From positions 86,955 through 150,954 of the forward strand of contig NZ_JAGGPJ010000002.1 of NCBI RefSeq assembly GCF_018613875.1: a stretch of 64,000 bases of DNA. Reading direction: 5' to 3'. Below the pieces are notes generated by a model. The model made no database searches. It worked only from the letters and a program-made list of their open reading frames with translations, and had not been told where the DNA came from. The position numbers were made by a program, and so were the translations under genes. Source of the stretch: Arthrobacter sp. ISL-28. GTDB taxonomy: Bacteria > Actinomycetota > Actinomycetes > Actinomycetales > Micrococcaceae. This document shows, piece by piece, positions 42,607 through 51,864 of the stretch (position 1 is its first letter; each line of letters begins with the position of its first letter).

Positions 42607-44840
42607 GCCTCGAGCCGTTCAAGCGCTGTCCAGAAACCAGCCCCGTCGTTGACGTGCCCCTGCCATATCTCCGGGATAAAGCCCGCATCCGGGCAGAGCC
42701 GGTCAAGTTGCTGCGCCAGCGCTGCAAAGTCGACCTCACCTTCACCCACCTGCACACCTTCGCCGTCCACTCCGGTGGCGTCAACCATGTGCAGGTGTAT
42801 GGTGTGCGGCGCCAGGGCGTCCACGGCCTCCGAGAAGGGAATGCCGAGGAAGTTCGCCGCGAGCTTGGTGTGGGACACGTCAAGACAGAGCCTTATGCCG
42901 GTTTCCTCAGCAAATTCAGCGGTGTCCGTGGGATCCAGGAACAGGTTATGGAACTGCTGCCCTCCCATCAGCCAGGGGTACGGGGGCAGGGTCTGGGCTG
43001 CAATGCGCACACCTCCGGTATCGAGCCTCTTGAGGGCTTGCGCAATCCGCTCGTATTTGGGCGGACGCTCCACCGCGATCAGGTGCCGGTCCTTGGTAAA
43101 CCCCCCCATGGTCACCACCACCACCGGTTCCTCCTCGCGGGTGAACCACTTGGTAAGGGATCGTGAAATGTCAATAGTCCTTTGCACCTCGGCGATGGAC
43201 CGTTCCCAGTGATCTTTGTCCTCTGCGGCAAGGTCAACGAGGAAATCGCCGGAGAAAAGATCCGGCAAGTGGGTGGTGAACCCCATGTCCAGCGGCTTCA
43301 TGAATACCGCTTCCGGATCGATCTCCAGATCCTTGTAGGAGAAGTGGAACTCGAGGAAATCCGGAGTGCCATCCTGAATCAGGGCCTGGTAGTCGTGATA
43401 GCGGACAGGCAGCCCCCAAGGACGCCGGAAGCTAAAGTCCCGGCCCCTCGGTGCCTTGTCGCGCAGGTCTCCTTCGTAAAAAAAGTCTCCCTTCACTATG
43501 TCCCGGGGAGACGTCCGTCCTAAGAGAAGAGGCAGGGCATTCGGCTGCAGCCCCCGCCCCGGACTTTTCACGGCGACATCCTCGGCGACTATGACCTGTC
43601 CCTTGGCTACCGGTCGCGCGGCAACAAGGGACTTCGCGAGGTTGATGCGGTTCATCATTTCGCCGGTGGACACAGTCCGCGGCACCTTGTCCCCGATGGA
43701 CTCTTCGACTTCCCGGACGCGCCTGACCATCTGCGCGAACTCCTCCGGCAGCAGTGAGACAGTATGGTCGTTGCCTTCCATGGTGGTGTCCACCGTGAAG
43801 TGCTTTTCGATGATCTTGGCCCCGCGCGCAACGGCGGCAACCGGGATGTGGTAGCCGCGCTCGTGCCCGGAGTAGCCCACCACGCACTGTCCAATTTCGG
43901 CCAAGCGGTCCATATACGCCAGGTTGACGTCCTTGAAGGGGGCGGGGTAAGTGGACTGTGTGTGCAGCAGTGCAAAGGCCGCACCAGCTGAGCGAAGCAG
44001 CTGGGCGCTCTCCCGGATCTCGTCCTCACGGGACATTCCGGTGCTGGCGATCAGTGGGACACCACGGCTGGCCGCGTCCTGAAGCAGTTCATGGTTGGTC
44101 AGGTCGGCTGAGGCGATCTTCAGTGCCGGCAGCCCATAGTCCACAAGTGACTGGATGCTGGAAGAGTCCCAGGGTGTGCAGAGGACATCGATGCCACGCT
44201 CGAGGCAATGGTCGAAGACGGTGAACAACTCCTCAGCCGGAAGGGAAAACCTCGAAAGGAGGTCCAGTGTGTATTGGGTACCGAGATCCTCACCAAGCGA
44301 ACTGCTGCCCGCCTGCCGGTACAAGGCCTCCATATTCCGCAGCTGGAACTTCACGGCATCCGCACCCGCATCACTGGCCAGGTCAACGAGCCGCTTGGCC
44401 AAGTCAACAGACCCGTTATGGTTGTTGCCGATTTCCGCAATCAGAAAGGCGGGGTGTTCGGGACCGATTTCATGGCGCCCGATCCGCAACACGTCACTGC
44501 GATCCACAGCGATTGCCCGCAGGTGCCCTCGGGCATCAAGGAGTGGCAGATGGGTAATATTATGAGGCATCAGCGCGGACAGGTCGGCAGGGCTGGAGCC
44601 ATACGCCGCGGACTTGACCAGTTTGTTGGCAACGGTCAGGCACGACACGTTGAGGTCAGCGCCAGGGTTTTCGACGATCCAACGCCGGAAATCGCCGTCG
44701 GAAAATGATCCCTGTAGTACGCCGTGCTCATCGACACAGAAAACGATGCGTTCCTGATTGGCTGTGATCTTCTGCAGTCCCGTGAGGACAGGATCCTCCG
44801 AGAAGACGATGTAGGGCAGAGTATTCCGTTCGATGATCAT
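42597..44840 (-). CDS. CBS-NeuB-SAF-TIM-barrel fusion: nonulosonic acid synthase family
   Basis: A 747-residue, four-part protein. Residues 1-118 are a CBS pair (FCVDEHGVLQGSFSDGDFRR, LMPHNITHLPLLDARG). Residues 130-375 are a NeuB-type synthase barrel with AEIGNNHNGSVDLAKRLVD, VKFQ, LHTQSTYPAPF and IIEKHFTVD. Residues 400-460 are a SAF-like domain. Residues 478-747 are a xylose-isomerase-like sugar isomerase/epimerase barrel with FLEFHF, CLDVSHTKL, HLHMVDATG and EIWQGH metal-type motifs. NeuB enzymes condense phosphoenolpyruvate with an amino sugar. The tail may act on the precursor or product. I find no base damage. The CMP-transferase gene overlaps upstream. Confidence 0.85.
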   Translation of the reverse strand: MIIERNTLPYIVFSEDPVLTGLQKITANQERIVFCVDEHGVLQGSFSDGDFRRWIVENPGADLNVSCLTVANKLVKSAAYGSSPADLSALMPHNITHLPLLDARGHLRAIAVDRSDVLRIGRHEIGPEHPAFLIAEIGNNHNGSVDLAKRLVDLASDAGADAVKFQLRNMEALYRQAGSSSLGEDLGTQYTLDLLSRFSLPAEELFTVFDHCLERGIDVLCTPWDSSSIQSLVDYGLPALKIASADLTNHELLQDAASRGVPLIASTGMSREDEIRESAQLLRSAGAAFALLHTQSTYPAPFKDVNLAYMDRLAEIGQCVVGYSGHERGYHIPVAAVARGAKIIEKHFTVDTTMEGNDHTVSLLPEEFAQMVRRVREVEESIGDKVPRTVSTGEMMNRINLAKSLVAARPVAKGQVIVAEDVAVKSPGRGLQPNALPLLLGRTSPRDIVKGDFFYEGDLRDKAPRGRDFSFRRPWGLPVRYHDYQALIQDGTPDFLEFHFSYKDLEIDPEAVFMKPLDMGFTTHLPDLFSGDFLVDLAAEDKDHWERSIAEVQRTIDISRSLTKWFTREEEPVVVVTMGGFTKDRHLIAVERPPKYERIAQALKRLDTGGVRIAAQTLPPYPWLMGGQQFHNLFLDPTDTAEFAEETGIRLCLDVSHTKLAANFLGIPFSEAVDALAPHTIHLHMVDATGVDGEGVQVGEGEVDFAALAQQLDRLCPDAGFIPEIWQGHVNDGAGFWTALERLEAWY

Positions 44841-45550
44841 CGGCGGGCATCCTGTTCTACGACGCGAGACGCCGCCGCGCGGAGTAACTGATGTTCGGCT
44901 ACCGAAAGGTCCAGCTCGGTGTCAACGTCCACGCCTTCGTCCTCGTCCATGATGAAGAGACCGATCCGGCCTCCAAGCCGGTTGGAATGCCGCTCATAAA
45001 TCTCGGTTTTGGTCAGATAAAGGGACCCTGTTTCGCGGTAACGGTAATCGTCATCTCTCAGGTCCTGGCGCCGCGGCCTGTTCGCAACGTCATACTGGGC
45101 CTGGGGGTGTTCGCCCATCGTCCACAAGAACGGCGTCTGGGGCACCACACCCACAAGGGAATCAACTCCGGTTTCACTGAACTGGGCAACAGCACGGTCC
45201 AGGGTGTCCGGGAGCCTCACCGGCGATGTCGCCTGCAGGAGCAGTACAGCATCCGGCCGGCGCCCTTCCGCAGTGCGGTATTCAATGGCGTGCTGCACCA
45301 CTGGCTCTGTCGCCGTTTCGTCCTGCGCCAGCTCGGCTGGCCTCAGAAAGGGCACATCCGCGCCAGCTGTGCGCGCGATCTCAGCAATTTCCGGATCGTC
45401 AGTGGAAACCAGGACGTCCAGCCCGCTCCTAGCTGCCAGCGCCTGTTCGATGGTCCAATTGACCAGCGGCTTGCCTGCCACTGAGCGGATGTTTTTGCGC
45501 GGCACGCCTTTTGATCCGCCGCGCACAGGGATCACACAGAGGATGGTCAC
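44837..45550 (-). CDS. CMP-nonulosonic acid cytidylyltransferase (NeuA/PseF-like)
   Basis: A 237-residue nucleotidyltransferase that activates a nonulosonic acid with CTP. The N-terminal IPVRGGSKGVPRKNIR is the CMP-binding signature, followed by VSTDDPEIAEIA and LLQATSPVR; the DEDEGVDVDTELD end is typical of the family. It overlaps the fusion gene by 4 bases. It is the only cytidylyltransferase of this type in the window and probably serves both synthases. Confidence 0.9.
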   Translation of the reverse strand: MTILCVIPVRGGSKGVPRKNIRSVAGKPLVNWTIEQALAARSGLDVLVSTDDPEIAEIARTAGADVPFLRPAELAQDETATEPVVQHAIEYRTAEGRRPDAVLLLQATSPVRLPDTLDRAVAQFSETGVDSLVGVVPQTPFLWTMGEHPQAQYDVANRPRRQDLRDDDYRYRETGSLYLTKTEIYERHSNRLGGRIGLFIMDEDEGVDVDTELDLSVAEHQLLRAAASRVVEQDARR

Positions 45551-46581
45551 GAGGGAACTCCTAGGAAGTTGTCGATGATGCGGGCGATGGCCTGAGCGGG
45601 TTCTTTTTTGGGCTGCGGAGGGGGCGGCGTAGGGGCGCTACCCCATCGGGACAGGCCGTACCGCTCCCAGAATTCCTCCAGCCAGGCAGGTGGCGAGGGA
45701 TAGCTGACCCAAGCGGGAATTCCCCGAGCCGCTGCCTCCAGCACACCGGTGGAAAACGCAGAAGCAACCGGAGCGGTCAAGTGTGTAAGCGGCACACCAG
45801 AATGATCGATCCGCACGCCTCGGCGTTCCCACAGTGCGTGTTGAAAACGCGACAACTTATCAGTTTCCGAGGGGTGGGGGCGGTAAACGGCCCCCGTTGA
45901 TTTACAGAACTGAATCGCTGCGCGTGCAAGTCCCCGCCGGGGCAATTCTGCACCGTGAAGCTGTCCCAAGTACACGGGTTCCGAGTCCGGGTCGACACCG
46001 CCAACTGGCTGGTTCTGCGCCTGCCAGAGTAGTTGGGAACCCACCACCTCGGCGGAGACGTCCGTGCGGCCGGACCGCCAGAAGTCGGCGTCGGCTTTCG
46101 AAAAGGCCAGCAGGCGCCCATTTTCAGGCAACGGTGGCGCGTGCGGCGTCATCAGACCGTGCTGCGCCACAAAGAAGGTCGCCCTTAGCTGCCGCGACCA
46201 TCTATGAGCCAAGGACCCGATCGGCAGGAAATGCCCCGTGGCTAGGACAGCGCCCACCTCGGCAAGTTGTTCGTAGAGCACATCATCGTTGACTGGGACA
46301 TCGGCCCATGGACCACCGGGAAGCTGACTCCGGACATCGGACGGTGCCAGAACCGCGACGGAGGATGTGTCCATGAATTCGAGGGGCCGCACCAGTGATG
46401 CAATAGACGTCGGTTTAGCAGCATCCAGCGCCACCAAGAGCAGCGGCTTCGATCCGCGCACGGCCAGCACTGGCACGAATTCCGAGCCCCCGGCTCTGCG
46501 GAACCGAAGTTGCTGAATGAGGCTCCTCCGTCGCTGCCAATCCTTCCAAGCTTCCAAGTCGCGTGGATGGTTCAACCCCAT
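45547..46581 (-). CDS. unrecognised glycan-locus protein, transferase-like
   Basis: A 344-residue protein with no motif I can name securely. It has features of GT-B-like capsule enzymes: FVAQHGLMTPHAPPLP, then YRPHPSETDK and a late AFSTGVLEAAARGIPAWVSY (like the nucleotide-binding GxxEAxxxGxP of CDP-glycerol- or sialyl-type transferases). The ATG at 46581 has TTGGAGGCCC just upstream. The genomic place next to the CMP-transferase gene suggests it may use the CMP-sugar, but that is inference. Confidence 0.7.
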   Translation of the reverse strand: MGLNHPRDLEAWKDWQRRRSLIQQLRFRRAGGSEFVPVLAVRGSKPLLLVALDAAKPTSIASLVRPLEFMDTSSVAVLAPSDVRSQLPGGPWADVPVNDDVLYEQLAEVGAVLATGHFLPIGSLAHRWSRQLRATFFVAQHGLMTPHAPPLPENGRLLAFSKADADFWRSGRTDVSAEVVGSQLLWQAQNQPVGGVDPDSEPVYLGQLHGAELPRRGLARAAIQFCKSTGAVYRPHPSETDKLSRFQHALWERRGVRIDHSGVPLTHLTAPVASAFSTGVLEAAARGIPAWVSYPSPPAWLEEFWERYGLSRWGSAPTPPPPQPKKEPAQAIARIIDNFLGVPS

Positions 46582-47570
46582 TGGGCCTCCAAGGCTGCGA
46601 TTCGGTGAACGAAGGTATGTTCGGCCTGGGTCCGCCGCCATCCGCCGCTTCGAATTGCCTCGGACCACTTAGGGTCCCTCATCGCGCGCTTGCAAAGGTC
46701 CACCAATTCATCGTCTGAATCGAAGACCAGCACCTCGCTGCCGATCTCATAGAAAGCATCTACATCCCTGCGATCAAGAATCTGCAGTGCGCCGACGCCC
46801 GCCGCTTCAAAAGTTCGCATGGTAAAGCCGTCCTGGTCGCCGTGGATATTGAGCGTAGCCGGCGATGCTTTCATGACCCCGTAGGCGCGGCTGCGCGCAA
46901 GGTCCCGACCGGCGGGAATGCCAGGGTTGGAAAATTGGTGGGTGCGCAGAACGTCATACGGATGGCGCGACCAAGTACGGCCGTAGGCCCGGACGGGAAC
47001 TCCGGATGCCGCCAGTCGCCGAAGCAGCCGCTCACGCGACCCATACCTGGCGCCGATAAACGACACATGCTCCTCAGCCATTCGCGGAACCGATACGGTG
47101 CTGTCGTAAGCCAAGGGCAGATGCTGGACATTGACGCCGAGCCGGGCCAGTTCCTTTGTATCCTGAGAGCTGTAGCTGGCGATGGGCCCGATTGACTGCA
47201 CTTGCTCTGGCGTGTAGCGCATGCGTCGAAGCTCGTCATACAGCCAGGTCACGCGCGGGAGGCGCTCCTCATCCAACATTTGCCACCAGTCCGCACCGAG
47301 CTGGTCACCTTTCACAACGACAACGACGCTCGGCCGGACTTCTTTCAATGCAGCCACAGCGCGCCTGGTCATATGATCCTCGGCCCGCTGTGGTCTCAAC
47401 CTTTCGGGCATTTCGTGGAGAATCTTGTTTCCAAGACGCTCAACGAAGGGTCCGGGCTGGTCGTAACAGTGGACAGTCACTTCATGACCCTTGGATTCGA
47501 GCGCCCGGCTAATAGCTGCCCAGTAGCCATGAAATCCAGGGCTCACCAAGAGGATTCGTTGTGCAGTCAT
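46572..47570 (-). CDS. CgeB-like glycosyltransferase family protein
   Basis: A 332-residue protein with the CgeB-type layout: VSPGFHGYWAAISRALESKG at the start, VTWLYDELRRM, SYSSQDTKELARLG, VSFIGARYGSRERLL, then INIHG-like LNIHGDQDGFTMRTFEAAGVG. CgeB proteins are thought to glycosylate spore or surface polymers. The ATG at 47570 overlaps the upstream gene stop (ATGA). Confidence 0.78.
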   Translation of the reverse strand: MTAQRILLVSPGFHGYWAAISRALESKGHEVTVHCYDQPGPFVERLGNKILHEMPERLRPQRAEDHMTRRAVAALKEVRPSVVVVVKGDQLGADWWQMLDEERLPRVTWLYDELRRMRYTPEQVQSIGPIASYSSQDTKELARLGVNVQHLPLAYDSTVSVPRMAEEHVSFIGARYGSRERLLRRLAASGVPVRAYGRTWSRHPYDVLRTHQFSNPGIPAGRDLARSRAYGVMKASPATLNIHGDQDGFTMRTFEAAGVGALQILDRRDVDAFYEIGSEVLVFDSDDELVDLCKRAMRDPKWSEAIRSGGWRRTQAEHTFVHRIAALEAQWG

Positions 47571-48628
47571 TCCGTCAGGCCCCGGGCCTTGAGTTCCTGC
47601 AACGCGGCGTCCCACGCTTCCGAGCTGGCCCCGCCCTTGTCCCATGAGGACCTAATGAAGTCTGCGACTGCCTCCTTGGTCGACCAGCGGGGCATCGGCG
47701 CGCCGATTGACTTGAGGCGCCGCAGATCTGCGCATGCATGGTCAATGTCCCCGGCACGTCTGATCTCGGCGTGCTCGAGCGGAACATCAACCGGAGACGC
47801 CTGGATGGCAAACAGAGCGAGCTCCTTCAGGGTCGTTCGGCGCCCGGATCCGCAGTTGAGGATACGGGGTCCCTCCTGCACGGAAGCCGGGTACTCGAGG
47901 CTCCAAGCGATGAGCGACACGAGGTCCTCAACGTGCACAAAATCACGGGTCTGTGTGCCGTCGCCGTACACGATCAGCGGCAATTTGTCCTTGAGGCGGG
48001 CAAGGAAAGCCGCCAGTACGCCCGTGTACGGATTATGCAACGCTTGGCCGCGTCCGATGACGTTCTGAGGCCTGATGATAGTCACCGGGATCTTATCTGC
48101 AGCTGTTGCAGCCAGGACATTTTCCGCTTGGGATTTCGTCTCTCCATAGACCGAGACCGGGCGGTGCTCGTCGTCTTCCGCCGATGGAACCAGGGTGCCG
48201 TCAACGCCGCCATCAATCCCGGCCGGCAGTTCCTCGCCGTCCGCCAGCCGGCGTCCTTCCCCATACACTGCCCGGGAGCTTAGAGAGATGATCGGAACAC
48301 TCCAGCGGACAGCGGCTTCGGCAGCAAACTGGGTGCCATCGACATTGACCCGCCAGTAATGGTCCTGCTCATACATTGACTGGGCCGTTCCCGTTTCCGC
48401 GGCGAGGTGGATGACAGCGTCGTGGGGACACAGCCCAACCCAAGTTGCGCTATTCGCCACGTCGGCGCGAACGACCTCCCCGGGGAAACGCTGCTGAGCT
48501 TGCTTCGCGTTCTGGTGTACCTGGTCGTCCAACGTGTCCAGGGCGGTAACAGAGTGGCCCTGTGACACAAGCTTGGCGGCCAGGTGCTGGCCAATGAACC
48601 CGGCCCCACCCGTGATCAGTATCCTCAT
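47567..48628 (-). CDS. NAD-dependent nucleotide-sugar epimerase/dehydratase
   Basis: A 353-residue extended SDR with ITGGAGFIGQHLA (NAD site) and catalytic SVYGETK (YxxxK), and GDGTQTRDFVHVEDLV. It probably is an UDP-hexose epimerase or dehydratase, and the exact substrate is open. Start and stop both overlap neighbours by 4 bases. Confidence 0.85.
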   Translation of the reverse strand: MRILITGGAGFIGQHLAAKLVSQGHSVTALDTLDDQVHQNAKQAQQRFPGEVVRADVANSATWVGLCPHDAVIHLAAETGTAQSMYEQDHYWRVNVDGTQFAAEAAVRWSVPIISLSSRAVYGEGRRLADGEELPAGIDGGVDGTLVPSAEDDEHRPVSVYGETKSQAENVLAATAADKIPVTIIRPQNVIGRGQALHNPYTGVLAAFLARLKDKLPLIVYGDGTQTRDFVHVEDLVSLIAWSLEYPASVQEGPRILNCGSGRRTTLKELALFAIQASPVDVPLEHAEIRRAGDIDHACADLRRLKSIGAPMPRWSTKEAVADFIRSSWDKGGASSEAWDAALQELKARGLTE

Positions 48629-49206
48629 GATGTAGCTTCTCCTGACCTCGCGGACTGCCCTGTTGGAGTTTTCGGCAGGATTCTTGCAGGCACGCCGGCT
48701 GCCGTGGCGCCAGCAGGAATGTCCCGGGTTACCACCGACCCTGCGCCAACGACGGCCCCGTCACCAATAGTCACCCCACCCAGAACGACAGCCCGCTGGC
48801 CAATGAAGCAGTTGCGTCCGATGCTGATGGGTCCTGTGCCATAGACCGTGCCCAAATCGTGGCTTGGGTGCATGCCGGATCCTACATAGGACCCGTCAGC
48901 GATCATGCTCTTTGAACCGATGGTTATGTCATCGACTGCATGCAGGTGTACGTCATGTCCGAGATACACATCATCACCGACGCTGAGAGCGCCTCCACCC
49001 TCCGCCGCCAGCCAGGCGCCTTCATAAACAGCACAGCGGGAACCCAAAGAAATCCGCTCAACACCCCGTAGCACCAGGGGCCGCACGATGACAGTACCAT
49101 CGCCTATGGCCCAGAAGGCCCTTCGGTAAATGACGTTCGTGATCAGTTTCGCAATTTTCCAGCGAAGGGACGGCGGGCCCTCCGTCAGGGTCCTGGCCGG
49201 GCCCAT
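48625..49206 (-). CDS. left-handed beta-helix acyltransferase (hexapeptide repeat)
   Basis: A 193-residue O- or N-acetyltransferase with hexapeptide repeats (ISLGSRCAVYEGAWLAAEGG, VGDDVYLGHDVHLH, ISIGRNCFIGQRAVVLGGVT) and the late VVTRDIPAGATAAGVPAR. It likely acetylates a sugar of the repeat unit or its precursor; adjacent to an epimerase, it could act on an amino sugar. Its ATG overlaps the GT2 stop by 1 base (TGATG). Confidence 0.87.
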   Translation of the reverse strand: MGPARTLTEGPPSLRWKIAKLITNVIYRRAFWAIGDGTVIVRPLVLRGVERISLGSRCAVYEGAWLAAEGGGALSVGDDVYLGHDVHLHAVDDITIGSKSMIADGSYVGSGMHPSHDLGTVYGTGPISIGRNCFIGQRAVVLGGVTIGDGAVVGAGSVVTRDIPAGATAAGVPARILPKTPTGQSARSGEATS

Positions 49207-50144
49207 CAGCCTTCCACCCGTAGGTAGGACAGCTCTCGCCGGAAGTTCTTCAACGCATTCACATCACGCCCGGCCGCTTGCCTAACTAGATTGAAACCAA
49301 AATTAATGGCTGAGGCCATCCTCAGAGCCAAGCGAAGTACCTGCGGGTTTCCCCATTTTTCCGCATACCTCATTCGTGACTTGACCAGCCACTGCCGTCG
49401 CCGGTCAGGGTCAGACGAGCCCCCACCCTCGTGCCTGACGCACACAGTGCCGGCAAATACAGACGGAATTCCGTGCTCCCGGAGCCGGCGCTGCAGGTCC
49501 ACTTCCTCCGAGTTCATGAAGAAACCCTCATCGAATCCACCCACAACCCGGAATTCATCCCTGGGAATCAGCATGGCTGCGCCCACGACCCAATCCACCG
49601 GAACCATGGCACCGTCCCTGCACCGGGTGTCGTGCCCCACGGCTTCGTGCAGCAGCGGAAGGTGGCGCCATCGGGCAAGGGGTGTGAGCCACTCTGTTAC
49701 CTGATGCCGGATGGTTGGAAAGTGCCTCCCTACCCATTGCGGCTTACCGTTGTGGCCCACCACCTGCGGACTCACGACGGCGGGCTGCCATGGAGCAGCG
49801 GCGTGTACAAGGTCTGAAACAAAACCGGGTCCGATCTCGAGATCGCTGTTCAGAATGAGGATTAGAGAGTGATCTGCCAGCGCGGCCCCGGAATTAACAG
49901 CTGTCCCGAATCCGCCGTTAACCTGCCGTCGCACTAGGGTCACGCCTTCCGTTTCCGGAAAGGGCAGAGGGGAGCAGTCGTCAACAACAACAAGTTGCAA
50001 CACTCCAGCGCCTTCTTGGTTAAGAAGAGCTTTTACCAAGGCCTGTGTCGGTTCGGCATCCCCATAATGGGGAATTACGACAGTGACCGCGGGGTCCGCA
50101 AATCTATCCGTCACGGACGCGGCCGCCTGGCAATAAGACGCCAA
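49206..50144 (-). CDS. GT2-family glycosyltransferase
   Basis: A 312-residue GT2 enzyme with VTVVIPHYGDAEPTQALVKA, LNSDLEIGPGF and GGFDEGFFMNSEEVDLQRRL. It is the first gene of the minus-strand operon that runs to 39264, and shares a 214-base divergent promoter region with the first BY-kinase gene. No clear promoter motif could be fixed there. Confidence 0.87.
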   Translation of the reverse strand: MASYCQAAASVTDRFADPAVTVVIPHYGDAEPTQALVKALLNQEGAGVLQLVVVDDCSPLPFPETEGVTLVRRQVNGGFGTAVNSGAALADHSLILILNSDLEIGPGFVSDLVHAAAPWQPAVVSPQVVGHNGKPQWVGRHFPTIRHQVTEWLTPLARWRHLPLLHEAVGHDTRCRDGAMVPVDWVVGAAMLIPRDEFRVVGGFDEGFFMNSEEVDLQRRLREHGIPSVFAGTVCVRHEGGGSSDPDRRRQWLVKSRMRYAEKWGNPQVLRLALRMASAINFGFNLVRQAAGRDVNALKNFRRELSYLRVEG

Positions 50145-50358
50145 TCACAACTTACGATCATTTCTGTCCCCCCAAGGGCGCTCAATTCCGTTATTAGCAG
50201 TCCACATCGAAGCGAAACGCCCGGTCGACACCGTATTTAACTGAGTCTAGCCCCGCACCATACGTCACACTAGCGACATCAAGCCCAAACGATAGAATCA
50301 ACGGAGTAACCTGTCGATGTGTGGCGGGCATTTGAAATGCGGTAAGAAAGGTCCTCAC

Positions 50359-51816
50359 GTGGAATTCAGCGACTATATCCGCATTGTACGCCGCAACTGG
50401 ATCCTGATTGCAGCCTTCACCCTCCTCGGAGCCATCGTGGCGGCTGCCGTTTCCCTGAGCATCAAACCCACCTATACCTCGCAAACCAAACTTTTTGTCG
50501 CCACCCAGAATTCCGGCTCCGTGCAAGATCTGCAGCAGAGCAACAGCTTCATTCAAGCGCGGGTGGCATCCTACGTGGAGACGGCCACAACCCCTGCTGT
50601 GCTGGAGCCCGCAGCAGGGGGGCTGGGCGACGGCGTCACAGTGGCTGAGCTCAGCAGCAAGGTCACAGCGACCGCGGGCGCCAATACAGTCATACTTTCC
50701 ATAACCGCCACGGATACCTCTCCGGCCCGGGCTTCCGCCATTGCTCGAGCGGTGGGAGAAAGCCTGATCAAGGTCATTGACGAGCTCGAAAGCCCCGTCC
50801 AAGGAGGTTCCTCCCAGGTCAAGCTGTCCGTAGTCATGCCCGCCACCGTGCCCATGTCCCCCTCCGCACCGAATAACCGGCTAAACATTGCGTTGGGCAC
50901 CGTTATAGGGCTGGCGCTGGGGGCAGGCCTCGCCTTGCTGCGAAATTTCGCAGACACAAAGGTCAGGGGGGAATCGGACGTGCGCAAGATAACCGACGCC
51001 CCGGTTCTTGGCGGAATCACCTTCGACTCGGATGCAGTGAGGAAACCGCTGCTCACGCAGGGATCAGCGCAAGGGCCGCGGGCCGAGTCTTTCCGGCAGC
51101 TTCGCACGAACCTCAGGTTCGCCCATGTCAGTCACCATTCGAAAGCAGTTTTGGTGACTTCCTCCCGGCCGGGCGAAGGAAAAAGCACGACGGCGGCCAA
51201 CTTGGCTCTCGCTATAGCCCAGTCGGGGCAGCGCGTTGCCCTGGTGGATGCGGATCTCCGGAGACCGCGGGTGGACGAGTATCTGGGGCTTGAACGGAAC
51301 GCCGGATTGACCACGGCACTACTCGGCGAAACGGATGTTGATGATTTGCTTCAGCACTGGGGGGAGCATGAACTGTACGTTCTGACGTCCGGAAGGGTGC
51401 CTCACAATCCGAGTGAACTTTTGGGTTCCAACGCGATGAAAGAACTCATAACCAGGCTTGAGGAAGACTTCGACACGGTCATTATCGACGCTCCGCCCCT
51501 CCTTCCCGTTACTGACGCCGCAGTTCTTGCCCAACAGGTCGGTGGAGTGATCCTGATGGTTGGCTCCTCTAAAGTCAAACTTCCGGACCTGCAGAAATCA
51601 CTGAGCTCCCTCGAAATGGTTGAGGCCGATTTGCTCGGAGTCGTGTTGAACTTCCTGCCGGCCAAGGGGCCAGACGCCTACGCCTACAACTACTACAGCT
51701 ATGAACCTGCAACGGTGAAGGGAAACAGTCGCTCCTCCAGTGCTTCCCGCAACAGGCGCCGCCAAAAGGCAGGCGATATCGAGGTTGAAGAGCGCTTGCA
51801 GAGCCGGGCACTCTAA
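50359..51816 (+). CDS. Wzz-like BY-kinase (chain-length/tyrosine kinase), first copy
   Basis: A 485-residue fusion of a Wzz chain-length domain (two membrane segments, about 15-37 and 178-200) and a BY-type tyrosine kinase (about 230-450). Walker A is SRPGEGKSTTAANL, Walker A-prime is VALVDADLRRP and Walker B is VIIDAPPLL. The C-terminal tyrosine cluster (YAYNYYSYE) is the autophosphorylation site. It regulates polymer length and export. The GTG at 50359 follows AAGAAAGG. The sugar transferase gene follows. Confidence 0.93.
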   Translation: MEFSDYIRIVRRNWILIAAFTLLGAIVAAAVSLSIKPTYTSQTKLFVATQNSGSVQDLQQSNSFIQARVASYVETATTPAVLEPAAGGLGDGVTVAELSSKVTATAGANTVILSITATDTSPARASAIARAVGESLIKVIDELESPVQGGSSQVKLSVVMPATVPMSPSAPNNRLNIALGTVIGLALGAGLALLRNFADTKVRGESDVRKITDAPVLGGITFDSDAVRKPLLTQGSAQGPRAESFRQLRTNLRFAHVSHHSKAVLVTSSRPGEGKSTTAANLALAIAQSGQRVALVDADLRRPRVDEYLGLERNAGLTTALLGETDVDDLLQHWGEHELYVLTSGRVPHNPSELLGSNAMKELITRLEEDFDTVIIDAPPLLPVTDAAVLAQQVGGVILMVGSSKVKLPDLQKSLSSLEMVEADLLGVVLNFLPAKGPDAYAYNYYSYEPATVKGNSRSSSASRNRRRQKAGDIEVEERLQSRAL

Positions 51817-51864
51817 GGCGGGAACGGATACCCGCTGGCAGCCATTGGGGATATTGGGGGGTCC

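Noticed and set aside
42520..43212. Plus-strand 230-residue frame opposite the fusion gene
   Set aside because: Shadow frame of a well-supported enzyme domain, no own motifs.
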